Source: an uncultured Lachnospiraceae bacterium (GTDB taxonomy: Bacteria; Bacillota; Clostridia; Lachnospirales; Lachnospiraceae). Taken from it: a DNA stretch of 64,000 nt. Below, one piece after another: positions 53,357-62,016 of the stretch; within the stretch, counting starts at the first letter, position 1; the number at the start of each line of letters is the position of its first letter. The notes under the pieces were generated by a model that saw only the letters and a program-made list of their open reading frames with translations, did no database searches and was not told the DNA's origin. The translations under genes and the position numbers were made by a program. The DNA lies in assembly GCA_947567595.1 (NCBI GenBank), contig CANOMQ010000011.1, positions 1 to 64,000 on the forward strand. The letters are read 5' to 3'.

Positions 53357-53611
53357 ATGCAGTCTATGGCATTGAAAATAAATCATCTGCTGGAAGGTTT
53401 GGAAGAAGAGGATTTTGACAAGGCTGTTTCCTATATAGAATTTTTAGTCAGTGACAGAAAAAAGAAGAAAGCAGTACAAGAGGCACTGGCAGAAGAAAAA
53501 GAGGATGTGGAGGCGATTGTCAGATCTCTGACAGGCATTATCCCGGATAAGGGAAAGACACTGGAGGATTACCGGAATGAAAGGCTGAAAAAATATGAAA
53601 TACCTGATTGA
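53357..53611 (+). CDS. Antitoxin of a PIN-toxin pair
   Basis: 84 residues, helical, charged (LLEGLEEEDFDKAVSYIEFL, then KKKKAVQEALAEE). ATG 53357 follows AAGGAGG; an upstream TTG at 53339 has none. The place before, and 17-base overlap with, a PIN gene identifies it as the antitoxin; the N-terminal part resembles DUF2281/VapB-like antitoxins. Its toxin has lost its C-terminus. Confidence 0.7.
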   Translation: MQSMALKINHLLEGLEEEDFDKAVSYIEFLVSDRKKKKAVQEALAEEKEDVEAIVRSLTGIIPDKGKTLEDYRNERLKKYEIPD

Positions 53612-53909
53612 TACGAATATTATCCTTGATGTGCTGCTAGGCAGGGAACCTTATTATGATGACAGTGCAAAAGTGTTAAATCTGTCCGGAAAGAAGAATA
53701 TTACCCTGTATGTAACGGCTTCTTCCATAACAGATATATACTATATTGCGAACCAGACGCTGAGAAATAAGGAAGAAGTAAAGGCACTGTTGATAAAGCT
53801 GCTAAAGGTTGTATTCATTGCGGGTGTTTCAGAAGATGAGATTAGGAATGCACTTGCATTGTCTTGGAGGGATTTTGAGGATTCGGTACTTTTATGGAAA
53901 ATATATTGA
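53595..53909 (+). CDS. PIN-domain toxin, C-terminally truncated
   Basis: 104 residues instead of about 140. It begins YLIDTNIILDVLLGREPYY with the first metal-binding Asp6; the second acidic site (SSITDIYYI) and third (DFEDSV) are present, but the sequence then ends LLWKIY, without the usual final strand and the TRNxxD aspartate. The frame changes right after DFEDSV, suggesting a deletion. Probably a weak or dead ribonuclease. Confidence 0.75.
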   Translation: MKYLIDTNIILDVLLGREPYYDDSAKVLNLSGKKNITLYVTASSITDIYYIANQTLRNKEEVKALLIKLLKVVFIAGVSEDEIRNALALSWRDFEDSVLLWKIY

Positions 53910-53920
53910 TTGTGCTGATA

Positions 53921-53955
53921 GGGGCAGTTATCATGACGTGTAACTGCCCGTTTTG
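53921..53955 (+). terminator. Terminator after the PIN toxin
   Basis: 9-bp perfect stem GGGCAGTTA (53922-53930) with TAACTGCCC (53941-53949), then GTTTTG. Confidence 0.65.
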
Positions 53956-54009
53956 TAATATAAATGAAAATTATCGAAATTGTTTTTTTTATCGGTGAGC
54001 TTGTGCAGA

Positions 54010-54948
54010 TTACAACAGAATTGCTGCAAAGTATATGGCATATCCCGCCAACAACAGCGCACCGTGCGGGCGTTTGAGTGTTTTATTTTTATGACAAAAG
54101 ACAATCAGACAAAATGCAGCCACTGCGGAAATGATGCTGTCAAAGCGAAATTCCGGCGCAAATGCCACAGGGCGGATAAGCGCGGAAAGACCTACGACAA
54201 ACAGGATGTTAAAAATATTGCTGCCCACAATGTTCCCGATGGCGATGTCCGCCTCGCCCTTTCGCGCCGCCGTAACCGATGTTACAAGCTCAGGCAGGGA
54301 AGTCCCGAGGGCGACAATGGTTAGTCCGATAAAACGCTCGCTCATGCCCAGTTTTTTGGCAATGCCACAGGCGGCGTCCACTGCAAAGTTACTTCCTATG
54401 ACGGTCATTGCCAAGCCTAAAATGCACATTAGGAGGATTTTCCAAATGGCTTGGGAACTGGGGGTGGTATCATGCGCATTGCTTTGTGCGGTGTTTTTGC
54501 GTGCGGAGCAAAACAGATAGGCAAGGTATAGGATAAAAAGGGCAATCTGCACAACGCCATCTGCAAGCCCGACTGTTCCGTCTAACCCTTGCAACAGCAA
54601 CAATATGCTCACACCCGTAAGAAACGGCAGTTCGATTGCCACAGTGCTTTTTTCGACCGCAAGCGGTGTGATGACTGCCGATATTCCAAGGATAATAAGA
54701 ATGTTGAGGATATTGCTCCCGACGACATTTCCAATCGTGATATCCGCGTTTCCTTTCAGCACGGCGGAAATGCTGACTGCCGCCTCCGGCAGGCTTGTGC
54801 CCATTGCGACGACGGTCAGACCAATGATAAGCTGCGAAATGCCAAGCCTTGCCGCAAGCCCACACGCCCCGCCGACGAATAAATCCGCGCCTTTCACTAG
54901 CAGAACGAGTCCTGCGGATAAAATGAGTAACCATGCAAAAATTTCCAT
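54010..54948 (-). CDS. Cation/proton or sodium/calcium-type exchanger (CaCA family), probable Mn/Ca exporter
   Basis: 312-residue membrane protein with about ten helices and the two inverted alpha repeats of the CaCA family: GLTVVAMGTSLPE with GNVVGSNILNIL, and GLTIVALGTSLPE with GNIVGSNIFNIL. The conserved glutamate (SLPE) and GSN motifs bind the cation. Family members swap Ca2+ for Na+ or H+. A yybP-ykoY (Mn2+) riboswitch lies upstream, so manganese, perhaps with calcium, is a likely export substrate here. Confidence 0.92.
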   Translation of the reverse strand: MEIFAWLLILSAGLVLLVKGADLFVGGACGLAARLGISQLIIGLTVVAMGTSLPEAAVSISAVLKGNADITIGNVVGSNILNILIILGISAVITPLAVEKSTVAIELPFLTGVSILLLLQGLDGTVGLADGVVQIALFILYLAYLFCSARKNTAQSNAHDTTPSSQAIWKILLMCILGLAMTVIGSNFAVDAACGIAKKLGMSERFIGLTIVALGTSLPELVTSVTAARKGEADIAIGNIVGSNIFNILFVVGLSALIRPVAFAPEFRFDSIISAVAAFCLIVFCHKNKTLKRPHGALLLAGYAIYFAAILL

Positions 54949-55023
54949 AATGAGAATCTTTCCTTTCCGTTTTTCGATGTGCGTTTTTGAATTTTACGCA
55001 CATATTTTTTGATGATTTCGGCA

Positions 55024-55064
55024 AAATAAAAAGACTTTGCCATTTACAATAACAGCAAAGTCTT
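55024..55064 (-). terminator. Riboswitch terminator ahead of the exchanger gene
   Basis: Minus strand: AAGACUUUGC (55064-55055 region) pairs with GCAAAGUCUU (55040-55031) around a 14-nt loop, then UUUUAUUUU. The first arm overlaps the 3' end of the aptamer. Confidence 0.85.
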
Positions 55065-55163
55065 GCAATTTCATTACAAAGCCGGATCACTTGGATCGTA
55101 CTGACGGCAAGGTAAACATGGAAACGTTTCATGAAAATTTTCCATGCAAGCTACTCCCTTTGT
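55054..55163 (-). promoter_or_regulatory. yybP-ykoY manganese riboswitch
   Basis: Minus strand starts CAAAGGGAGUAGC, then has the P2/P3 hairpin GGAAAA..UUUCC region, CUUGCCGUCAGUACGAUCC, CCGGCUUUGUAA and ends GCAAGACUUUGC, all hallmark blocks of the motif. Because the last block also forms the terminator arm, Mn2+ binding should prevent termination and switch the exchanger on. Confidence 0.9.
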
Positions 55164-55169
55164 AGCTTT

Positions 55170-55199
55170 AGTATAGTATCAATGCAGAGAGAATGTCAA
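55170..55199 (-). promoter_or_regulatory. Promoter of the Mn-riboswitch unit
   Basis: TTGACA (55199-55194), 18-bp spacer, TATACT (55175-55170) on the minus strand. Confidence 0.7.
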
Positions 55200-55253
55200 T
55201 AGTAAATTGAAATCACAAATCAAAATTTCAACAAAAATACAAAATTTAACAGG

Positions 55254-55283
55254 TTGTATGTACACATCCGTTTATGTTATAAT
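55254..55283 (+). promoter_or_regulatory. Promoter of the helicase fusion gene
   Basis: TTGTAT (55254-55259), 18-bp spacer, TATAAT (55278-55283), 36 bases before the ATG. Confidence 0.6.
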
Positions 55284-55318
55284 ACTCTCAAATAAACGCA
55301 CCCACAAAGGAAGAAATT

Positions 55319-58300
55319 ATGTACACAGTCATATTTGCCGATACCGAAGTAAGCCCGAAAACAAATACCGTATTAGACTATGGCGCCGCAGTGGACGCAA
55401 ATACGTCTATCCACACCAATGCAAGGGGAAAATTCCGCGATTTTCTCATAAAAAACAGCACAGGCAGCAAGCGCTTCGTGTGCGGGCATAATTTTGTGCA
55501 CCATGACGCAAAATACATCCGGCAGGAATTGCAGGACGCCCAGATTGACGACATCATAGACACGCTCTATCTGTCCCCGCTGCTGTTCCCGAATAAGCCG
55601 TACCATGCCCTAGTCAAAGACGACAAGCTGCAGACTGACGCGCTCAACAATCCGCTCAACGACGCAATCAAAGCGATGGAATTATTTTATGATGAAGTAA
55701 ACGCCTTTTACAGCCTGAACGAGCTGCAAAAGGATATTTATGCCGATTTGCTTTATCAGAAGGAAGAATTTCATGGCTTTTTTTCGTATCTCAATTTTTA
55801 CCCGAGAAGAGGCACGGCAAATCTTATCCGAACAGTTTATCATGGCAAAATATGCAGCAACTGCGATATTGCGGGCATTGCGCAGCAGTATCCGGTGGAG
55901 CTTGCATATGTCTTGGCAATGATTTCGGCAAAGGACACGACGTCCATGATACCAAACTGGGTGAATATGAGGTTCCCGGCGGTTTCCAATGTCATCCGGC
56001 TGCTGCGCGGTACAATCTGCGCCGAAAAATGCGCCTATTGCCAAAAGGAGCTGAATATCCACAGGCGATTAAAGCAGATTTTTGGCTATGATGATTTTCG
56101 CAAATATGACGGCGAAAACTTGCAGGAAAAGGCAGTGCAGGCGGCGGTGGACAATCAGTCCCTGCTTGCCATTTTCCCGACGGGAGGCGGAAAGTCAATC
56201 ACGTTTCAGCTCCCCGCGCTGATGGCAGGCGCATTGTCCAAGGAGCTGACGGTTGTCATCTCGCCGCTGCAATCCCTTATGAAGGATCAGGTGGACAACC
56301 TTGAAAAGAAAGGCATTGTGGATGCTGTGACGATTAACGGGCTGCTCAGTCCGATTGAACGCGCGGACGCCATTGAGCGTGTTGAGAACGGAATGGCATC
56401 AATCCTATACATATCGCCGGAGTCCCTGCGCTCCAAGACCATCGAGCTTTTGCTCCTAAAGCGCAACATTGCAAGATTTGTCATCGACGAGGCACACTGT
56501 TTTTCCGCGTGGGGACAGGATTTCAGGGTGGATTACCTATACATTGGCGACTTTATCAAAGAGCTGCAGGAGAAAAAACAGTTAAACAAAAAGATTGCGG
56601 TATCCTGCTTTACCGCGACTGCCAAGCAGAAGGTGGTCAGCGATATCAAGGCATATTTTAAGGAGCATCTGGACTTGGATTTGGAGCTGTATACCTCCAA
56701 TGCAAGCCGAAAAAACTTACGGTACGAGGTCATTTACAAGGAAAGTGACGAGGAAAAATACGCGGCGCTGCGGTGGCTTATAGAACAGAAAAACTGCCCG
56801 ACCATCGTCTATGCTTCAAGGACAAAACGGACGATGGAGCTTGCTAAAAAGCTATGCGACGACGGCTTTTCGGCGCGTGCTTTTAATGGCAGAATGGATC
56901 GGAACGAAAAGCAGGAAAACCAAAATGCCTTCATCAACGACGAGGTACAGGTGATGGTTGCGACCTCTGCGTTTGGCATGGGGGTAGACAAGCCGAACGT
57001 CAAGCTTGTGGTACACTATGATATTTCCGATTCGCTGGAAAATTACGTGCAGGAGGCGGGCAGGGCAGGCAGGGATCAGAACCTGCAGGCAGAATGCTAT
57101 GTGCTTTTTAATGAAGGGGACTTGGACAAGCATTTCATGCTTTTAAATCAGACGAAGCTTAGCATCAGTGAAATCCAGCAGGTTTGGAAAGCGATTAAGG
57201 ATCTGACAAGGAACCGTCCGATTGTACAGCGTACACCACTGGAAATCGCGCGGCAGGCGGGATGGGACGAAACGGTCTCGGATATTGAGACGCGTGTCAG
57301 GACGGCAGTGCAGGCACTGGAGAATGCCGGATATATTAAACGCGGGAAAAACGTGCCGCACATTTACGCGACAAGCATTCTTGTCAGGAACATGATAGAA
57401 GCCTCTGCAATGATTGAAAAGTCCTATAAAATGAATGAGGCGGAGCGCACGAACGCAAAGCGGATTATCAGTATGCTGATTTCGGCAAGGAGCGTTGCGA
57501 ATGCGGCGGCTGACGAGGGGGAGTCGCGGGTTGATTACATTTCGGACAGGCTTGGCATCGGGCGCGAGGAAACGTTTAAGCTCATTCAGATTTTGCGCGA
57601 GGAGAATATTTTGGCAAACACGAAGGACTTGACGGCGTACATCCAGAAAACGGATACGGAAAATAAGTCGCTGAATATCCTTAGGAAATATTCCCTGCTG
57701 GAAGAATTTCTTGTGAAAAATCTAAACGAGGATGGGGAAAGCCTGAATTTAAAGGAGCTGAATGAAACCGCCATAAGCAGTGGGATAAAGACCGCGACAG
57801 TTAATGCGATGAAGACCATATTTTATTTTTGGACCATCAAAAAATATATCAAAAAAAGCATTGAAAACACGACGCAGCGTACGGTTGTCATTCCAGAGCT
57901 GAAACGGGAGCAGTTGTGGAAAAAGCGGCAGCAGTGTATTGGTCTGGCGGATTTTATCGTAAAGTATCTGTTTGACAAAAGCAGGGCGGTTCTAAGCAGC
58001 AAGGAGCAGGTTTTGGTGGGCTTTTCCGTTTTGGAGCTAAAGCAGGAATATTGGAAAAGCAGGGATATCGCGGCGTCCGATGAGGAGGTGGAGGACGCGC
58101 TTTTGTATTTGTCAAAAATTGATGCCATGAAGCTTGAGGGCGGTTTTCTTGTGCTTTATAGCGGAATGCAGATTACAAGGCTGGAGCTGGACAATAAAAT
58201 CCGGTACAAGGCAGACGACTATAAGGATCTGAATGCGTACTACAAACAGAAAATGCAGCAAATCCATATCGTCGGCGAGTTTGCGAACATGATGGTCAGA

Positions 58301-60109
58301 AATTATCAGGAAGCGCTGCAGTTTGTCAATGAGTATTTTCAGATGGATTACCGGATGTTTATCGCAAAATATTTCAAGGGAAACCGGAAAAACGAGATTA
58401 ACAGAAACATCACGCCGGACAAATACAATAAGCTGTTTCAGGAGCTGTCGCAGCGGCAAAGGGAAATCATTGATGATGATGTGTCGAAGTATGTCGTCGT
58501 GGCGGCAGGACCGGGAAGCGGCAAGACAAAGGTCTTGGTGCATAAGCTCGCTTCGCTCATGCTGTTGGAGGATGTAAAGCATGAACAGCTTCTGATGGTG
58601 ACATTTTCGCGCGCGGCGGTGACGGAGTTTCGCCAGAGGCTTTATGCGCTGATTGGAAACGCAGCGGGCTTTATCGAAATCAAGACGTTTCATTCGTACT
58701 GCTTTGACTTGATTGGCAGGGTGGGAAATCTTGTCAATTCCAAGACGGTCGTGCGGGACGCTTCGGAAATGATTGAGAACGGGGACGTTGAAATCGGCAG
58801 GATTACGAAGACCGTTCTTGTGATTGATGAGGCGCAGGACATGGACGAGAATGAGCACAGGCTGGTTTGCGCGCTGATGGAGCGAAACGATGATTTGCGT
58901 GTGATTGCCGTAGGGGACGACGATCAGAATATTTATGAGTTCAGAGGCTCTAATTCCGCTTATTTTGCGGCGTTTTTGAAGGAGGAGAACGCGAAGAAAT
59001 ACGAGCTTTTGGACAACTACAGAAGCGCTCCTTGCATCGTGGCGTTTGCCAATCATTTTGTGCAGTGCATTCATCAACGGCTGAAAAGTGCGCCTATTGT
59101 CTCGCGGGGCGCTGCGGGCGGCGAGGTTGAGCTGGTGCAGTGCGCAAGCCAAAATTTGGAGGAGCCTGTGGCAAATGCGGCAATTGCGGCGCGCAGCAAA
59201 GGAACGGTGTGCATTCTCACCAACACCAACAACGAGGCGTTCTGCATAGTCGGGCTTTTAAAGCACAAGGGAATTGGCGCAAAGCTGATACAGTCCAGTG
59301 ACGGATTTGATTTGTATAACATGGTCGAGCTGCGGTTTTTCATGATGAAAATTGAGAAGGATTTGACAACGCCGATTATTTCCGATGCGAAGTGGGAGGA
59401 CGCGAAAAGCAGGATGGCGCGGTATTATGAACGCAGCAGTAATCTTGCGCTGTGCCTTACGATTTTGGCAGTTTTTGAGCAGTCCAACAAGCGGAAATAC
59501 AAATCGGATTTGGAGGCGTTTTTGCATGAGTCGAAGCTGGAGGATTTTTTTCAGAATGAAAACGGCGATGTGGTCGTGTCCACGATTCATAAATCAAAGG
59601 GCAGGGAGTTTGACGAGGTTTTTATGCTGCTTGACAAGGTGCGCATTGATACAGACGCGTGCAAACGCAAGCTCTATGTGGGTATGACAAGGGCGAAGCG
59701 GGGGATGCATCTGTTTTATAATAATAAGGAGTTTGACCGTTTTATTTCCGAGGGTGTGAGGACGAGGGCGGATGATGTGCTGTATGAAAAGCCGGAGGAA
59801 ATTCTGATGCAGCTTTCACATAAGGATGTTAATCTTGGTTTTTTTAAGGGGAAGAAAGAGATTATCCGGCAAATGATATGCGGCACACAGCTTTTTGTGC
59901 GCGGGGTGGAGCTTTGCGTGGAATATGACGGAAGAATGCAGGCGGTGGTGCAGTTTTCCAAGGATTTCCGCAAGCAGGCGCAGCAGTATCAGACGCAAGG
60001 GTATGTGATGAAAAGCGCGCGGGTGCGGTTTGTCGTGGGGTGGATGGACGTGGACGAAGGGAAGGAGTATCCGATTGTTTTGCCGGATGTGTGGTTTTGT
60101 CATGAATGA
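55319..60109 (+). CDS. DEDDh exonuclease-like / RecQ helicase / UvrD-like helicase fusion
   Basis: 1596 residues. The first ~110 residues look like a DnaQ-type exonuclease (FADTEV with Asp8 and Glu10; CGHNFVHHD). A cysteine cluster follows (CSNC near 180; CAEKCAYC near 235), perhaps metal-binding. The RecQ helicase (about 265-700) has FPTGGGKS (286-293), DEAH (390-393), SCFTATA and a motif VI QEAGRAGRDQ. The second motor, a UvrD/Rep superfamily 1 helicase (about 1045-1500), has GPGSGKT (1064-1070), VIDEAQD (Asp1170), GDDDQNIYEF and VSTIHKSKGREFDEV. Both ATPase sites look intact. The three activities in one chain suggest coupled unwinding and resection in repair or anti-phage defence. It has its own promoter and a terminator. 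Confidence 0.88.
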   Translation: MYTVIFADTEVSPKTNTVLDYGAAVDANTSIHTNARGKFRDFLIKNSTGSKRFVCGHNFVHHDAKYIRQELQDAQIDDIIDTLYLSPLLFPNKPYHALVKDDKLQTDALNNPLNDAIKAMELFYDEVNAFYSLNELQKDIYADLLYQKEEFHGFFSYLNFYPRRGTANLIRTVYHGKICSNCDIAGIAQQYPVELAYVLAMISAKDTTSMIPNWVNMRFPAVSNVIRLLRGTICAEKCAYCQKELNIHRRLKQIFGYDDFRKYDGENLQEKAVQAAVDNQSLLAIFPTGGGKSITFQLPALMAGALSKELTVVISPLQSLMKDQVDNLEKKGIVDAVTINGLLSPIERADAIERVENGMASILYISPESLRSKTIELLLLKRNIARFVIDEAHCFSAWGQDFRVDYLYIGDFIKELQEKKQLNKKIAVSCFTATAKQKVVSDIKAYFKEHLDLDLELYTSNASRKNLRYEVIYKESDEEKYAALRWLIEQKNCPTIVYASRTKRTMELAKKLCDDGFSARAFNGRMDRNEKQENQNAFINDEVQVMVATSAFGMGVDKPNVKLVVHYDISDSLENYVQEAGRAGRDQNLQAECYVLFNEGDLDKHFMLLNQTKLSISEIQQVWKAIKDLTRNRPIVQRTPLEIARQAGWDETVSDIETRVRTAVQALENAGYIKRGKNVPHIYATSILVRNMIEASAMIEKSYKMNEAERTNAKRIISMLISARSVANAAADEGESRVDYISDRLGIGREETFKLIQILREENILANTKDLTAYIQKTDTENKSLNILRKYSLLEEFLVKNLNEDGESLNLKELNETAISSGIKTATVNAMKTIFYFWTIKKYIKKSIENTTQRTVVIPELKREQLWKKRQQCIGLADFIVKYLFDKSRAVLSSKEQVLVGFSVLELKQEYWKSRDIAASDEEVEDALLYLSKIDAMKLEGGFLVLYSGMQITRLELDNKIRYKADDYKDLNAYYKQKMQQIHIVGEFANMMVRNYQEALQFVNEYFQMDYRMFIAKYFKGNRKNEINRNITPDKYNKLFQELSQRQREIIDDDVSKYVVVAAGPGSGKTKVLVHKLASLMLLEDVKHEQLLMVTFSRAAVTEFRQRLYALIGNAAGFIEIKTFHSYCFDLIGRVGNLVNSKTVVRDASEMIENGDVEIGRITKTVLVIDEAQDMDENEHRLVCALMERNDDLRVIAVGDDDQNIYEFRGSNSAYFAAFLKEENAKKYELLDNYRSAPCIVAFANHFVQCIHQRLKSAPIVSRGAAGGEVELVQCASQNLEEPVANAAIAARSKGTVCILTNTNNEAFCIVGLLKHKGIGAKLIQSSDGFDLYNMVELRFFMMKIEKDLTTPIISDAKWEDAKSRMARYYERSSNLALCLTILAVFEQSNKRKYKSDLEAFLHESKLEDFFQNENGDVVVSTIHKSKGREFDEVFMLLDKVRIDTDACKRKLYVGMTRAKRGMHLFYNNKEFDRFISEGVRTRADDVLYEKPEEILMQLSHKDVNLGFFKGKKEIIRQMICGTQLFVRGVELCVEYDGRMQAVVQFSKDFRKQAQQYQTQGYVMKSARVRFVVGWMDVDEGKEYPIVLPDVWFCHE

Positions 60110-60160
60110 TGTGTTCAGCAGGGATTACCCTAGAGATGTAAAAGTGGAGCTTTTAAGCAG

Positions 60161-60201
60161 AGGGAAGTATTTCCGTTAAAGATGGGGATACTTCCCTTTT
60201 T
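60161..60201 (+). terminator. Terminator after the helicase fusion gene
   Basis: 10-bp stem AGGGAAGTAT (60161-60170) with ATACTTCCCT (60188-60197), then TTTT. Confidence 0.8.
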
Positions 60202-60288
60202 GCGTGGAAAATGTAAAGATATTTATGTTTTTGTGTGCATTTGCGGAGTGTTAAAATTTTTACAGGAACAGGTTGAAAGCCTAAAGGC

Positions 60289-60298
60289 AAAAAGGTTT
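60289..60298. repeat. Target-site duplication, left
   Basis: AAAAAGGTTT, identical to 61872-61881, directly outside the element's left terminal repeat. Confidence 0.85.
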
Positions 60299-61871
60299 CT
60301 TGAGTTTCCGCAAAATGTAATAAAAAAATGATTACACTCTCTCAAAGCATCAATCTGCCGATTTTTTGAGATTTTAAGAATGGCAGCTCTGTGAATAGAG
60401 ACACTTTAATAAGCCCCGCCGGAACCGGACTTCGGGAGATATATTCTTTTATCTATTCAAACAGCCAGCTTAAGGCAGAGTTGACGGTATTTCGGACGTT
60501 TCGTCCGAAACCAGAGCCTGACGCCCTCTCTTGCATACGAGAGTATGCCTGAGACGCCTTTTGCCAGCCGGTAATAGCAGAAGAAAACTTTTTCCTTTAC
60601 AGGATCTGCTGTCTTTATGATGGCAGCCTTAAGGGCATTGGTTTCTGATCCCATGGAGATCATTGCAAGAAATGCCATACATAAGGTGATATAAAAGTTA
60701 AGCGCGTTGATTGACTTTAACTTTCTCACTCGAAAGTTTTCAAACTGGAACATCTGCTTTTTGCAGCGGAAATATTCTTCGATTTTCCAGCGTGAAAAAT
60801 AGGTTCTTGCCACCCGGACCACATCATCTTTGGATTTGATTGCCTTGTTGGTGGCAGGCATCATTGGATGCTCGGTAATGCCATAAACAAGTACTAGATA
60901 AATATCCTTTCTGGATGCGGTAATCTGCACCCTTACATGGGAGAGATATGCTTCATGTTCTTTCCCTTTGTAAAACACACTGGTTTTGACTCTGCCTTTT
61001 CGGCGGTTGCAAAGCTCTGTAGCCGGTGTCCATTTGTTATGATACAGCAGCCTGCGTTTAGCGGTCAGGCGAATGACATAATCCTGACCAAGTTCATCCA
61101 GTTTTAAAAACATCTTATTGTCATCGTATCCCCTGTCCATGGCAAAAGTTGCTTTACCGAAGAGAGAAGCTCCCTGTTTTATGGCGTCGAAAGTGATTGT
61201 ATTTGCAGACTTATAGTCTTTTTCCCGTGAAGAATGAATGTGGGAGAAGATGCTGACAGGATGATTGCTGGCGGTAAGGACACAGGCTTCTGTAACATGA
61301 TAGCCCTTCTTATAAACACTTTTTGTGGCAGTGCTTTCAGAACCATCCCTGACAATGCCCAGGGCTTCGAATTTATAACCGTCAGGTTTTACAACATCAC
61401 TGTCATCAATGTAAATCACAGGTTCAGCAGGAACCATCTTTTTTACCTGCTGGAGATAGGAAGCTGCCGCAGGAGCTGGGGTTCCTTTATCAAGGTGTCT
61501 GGACAAACGGTCAACAATATTTATTTTTTTAGAGGGTTCGTGAAGCTGGTCTACAACATCGGTCAGAAGGCAGCTTCTGGAAGCCAGCATACCATAAGTG
61601 ATGTCAGCGACAAATTTCTTTTCGGGTTTTGAAAGGTGGTTTGAAATTTTATTTGTAAAAGTCAAAATTTTTCGTTTTAAAGCGTAAGTATTTGATGTAA
61701 AATTAGTCATAAGGAATCCCTTTCTTTTTTGTTTAGTGAGGTTTTATTGTGGTGATTTAATTTTACAACAAAAAGAAACAGGATTCCTTATATTTTGGCT
61801 ATTTTTTGAAAGTTGTGGATAACGATATATGGAAAAAGATGCAATTATGGATAAAAGTACGGAAACTCAAG
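60299..61871 (-). mobile_element. IS4-family insertion sequence, intact
   Basis: 1573 bases bounded by 12-bp perfect inverted repeats CTTGAGTTTCCG (60299-60310) and CGGAAACTCAAG (61860-61871), flanked by a 10-bp direct repeat AAAAAGGTTT, the target length typical of the IS4/IS231 group. It encodes one transposase on the minus strand. The insertion lies in intergenic DNA, 13 bases before the -35 box of the LytTR regulator promoter. Clean ends and duplication point to a recent event. Confidence 0.92.
60457..61710 (-). CDS. IS4-family DDE transposase
   Basis: 417 residues, full length. Catalytic region: IDDSDVV (Asp102-105), AMDRGYDD (Asp192), and the IS4 signature Y(2)R(3)E(6)K as YFSRWKIEEYFRCKK (Tyr304, Arg307, Glu311, Lys318). 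The conserved zone before it (TKSVYKKGYHVT) and a basic C-terminus are intact; no frameshift or stop was seen. It cuts and pastes the element. 160 bases of non-coding DNA lie between its 3' end and the left terminal repeat, with a GC-rich stretch near 60420. Confidence 0.93.
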   Translation of the reverse strand: MTNFTSNTYALKRKILTFTNKISNHLSKPEKKFVADITYGMLASRSCLLTDVVDQLHEPSKKINIVDRLSRHLDKGTPAPAAASYLQQVKKMVPAEPVIYIDDSDVVKPDGYKFEALGIVRDGSESTATKSVYKKGYHVTEACVLTASNHPVSIFSHIHSSREKDYKSANTITFDAIKQGASLFGKATFAMDRGYDDNKMFLKLDELGQDYVIRLTAKRRLLYHNKWTPATELCNRRKGRVKTSVFYKGKEHEAYLSHVRVQITASRKDIYLVLVYGITEHPMMPATNKAIKSKDDVVRVARTYFSRWKIEEYFRCKKQMFQFENFRVRKLKSINALNFYITLCMAFLAMISMGSETNALKAAIIKTADPVKEKVFFCYYRLAKGVSGILSYAREGVRLWFRTKRPKYRQLCLKLAV

Positions 61872-61881
61872 AAAAAGGTTT
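61872..61881. repeat. Target-site duplication, right
   Basis: AAAAAGGTTT, second copy of 60289-60298. Confidence 0.85.
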
Positions 61882-61884
61882 TGA

Positions 61885-61913
61885 TTGAGTTCACACAAGT
61901 CTTGTGATATAAT
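61885..61913 (+). promoter_or_regulatory. Promoter of the LytTR regulator
   Basis: TTGAGT (61885-61890), 17-bp spacer, perfect TATAAT (61908-61913). The IS-derived duplication ends 3 bases before the -35 box, so any upstream activator site has been displaced. Confidence 0.7.
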
Positions 61914-62016
61914 CTTTAAATATACCAATTTGCAATCAAGAAAATAAAAAGCTATCAGTATGACAGACCAACGACAGAACAGTTTTTTCGTTAGGAAATA
62001 CTAGAAGGAGGAAGAA

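Noticed and set aside
58112-59152. 346-codon frame on the minus strand
   Set aside because: Lies wholly inside the helicase fusion gene and is His/Arg/Leu-rich, typical of an antisense shadow; no ribosome site or motif.
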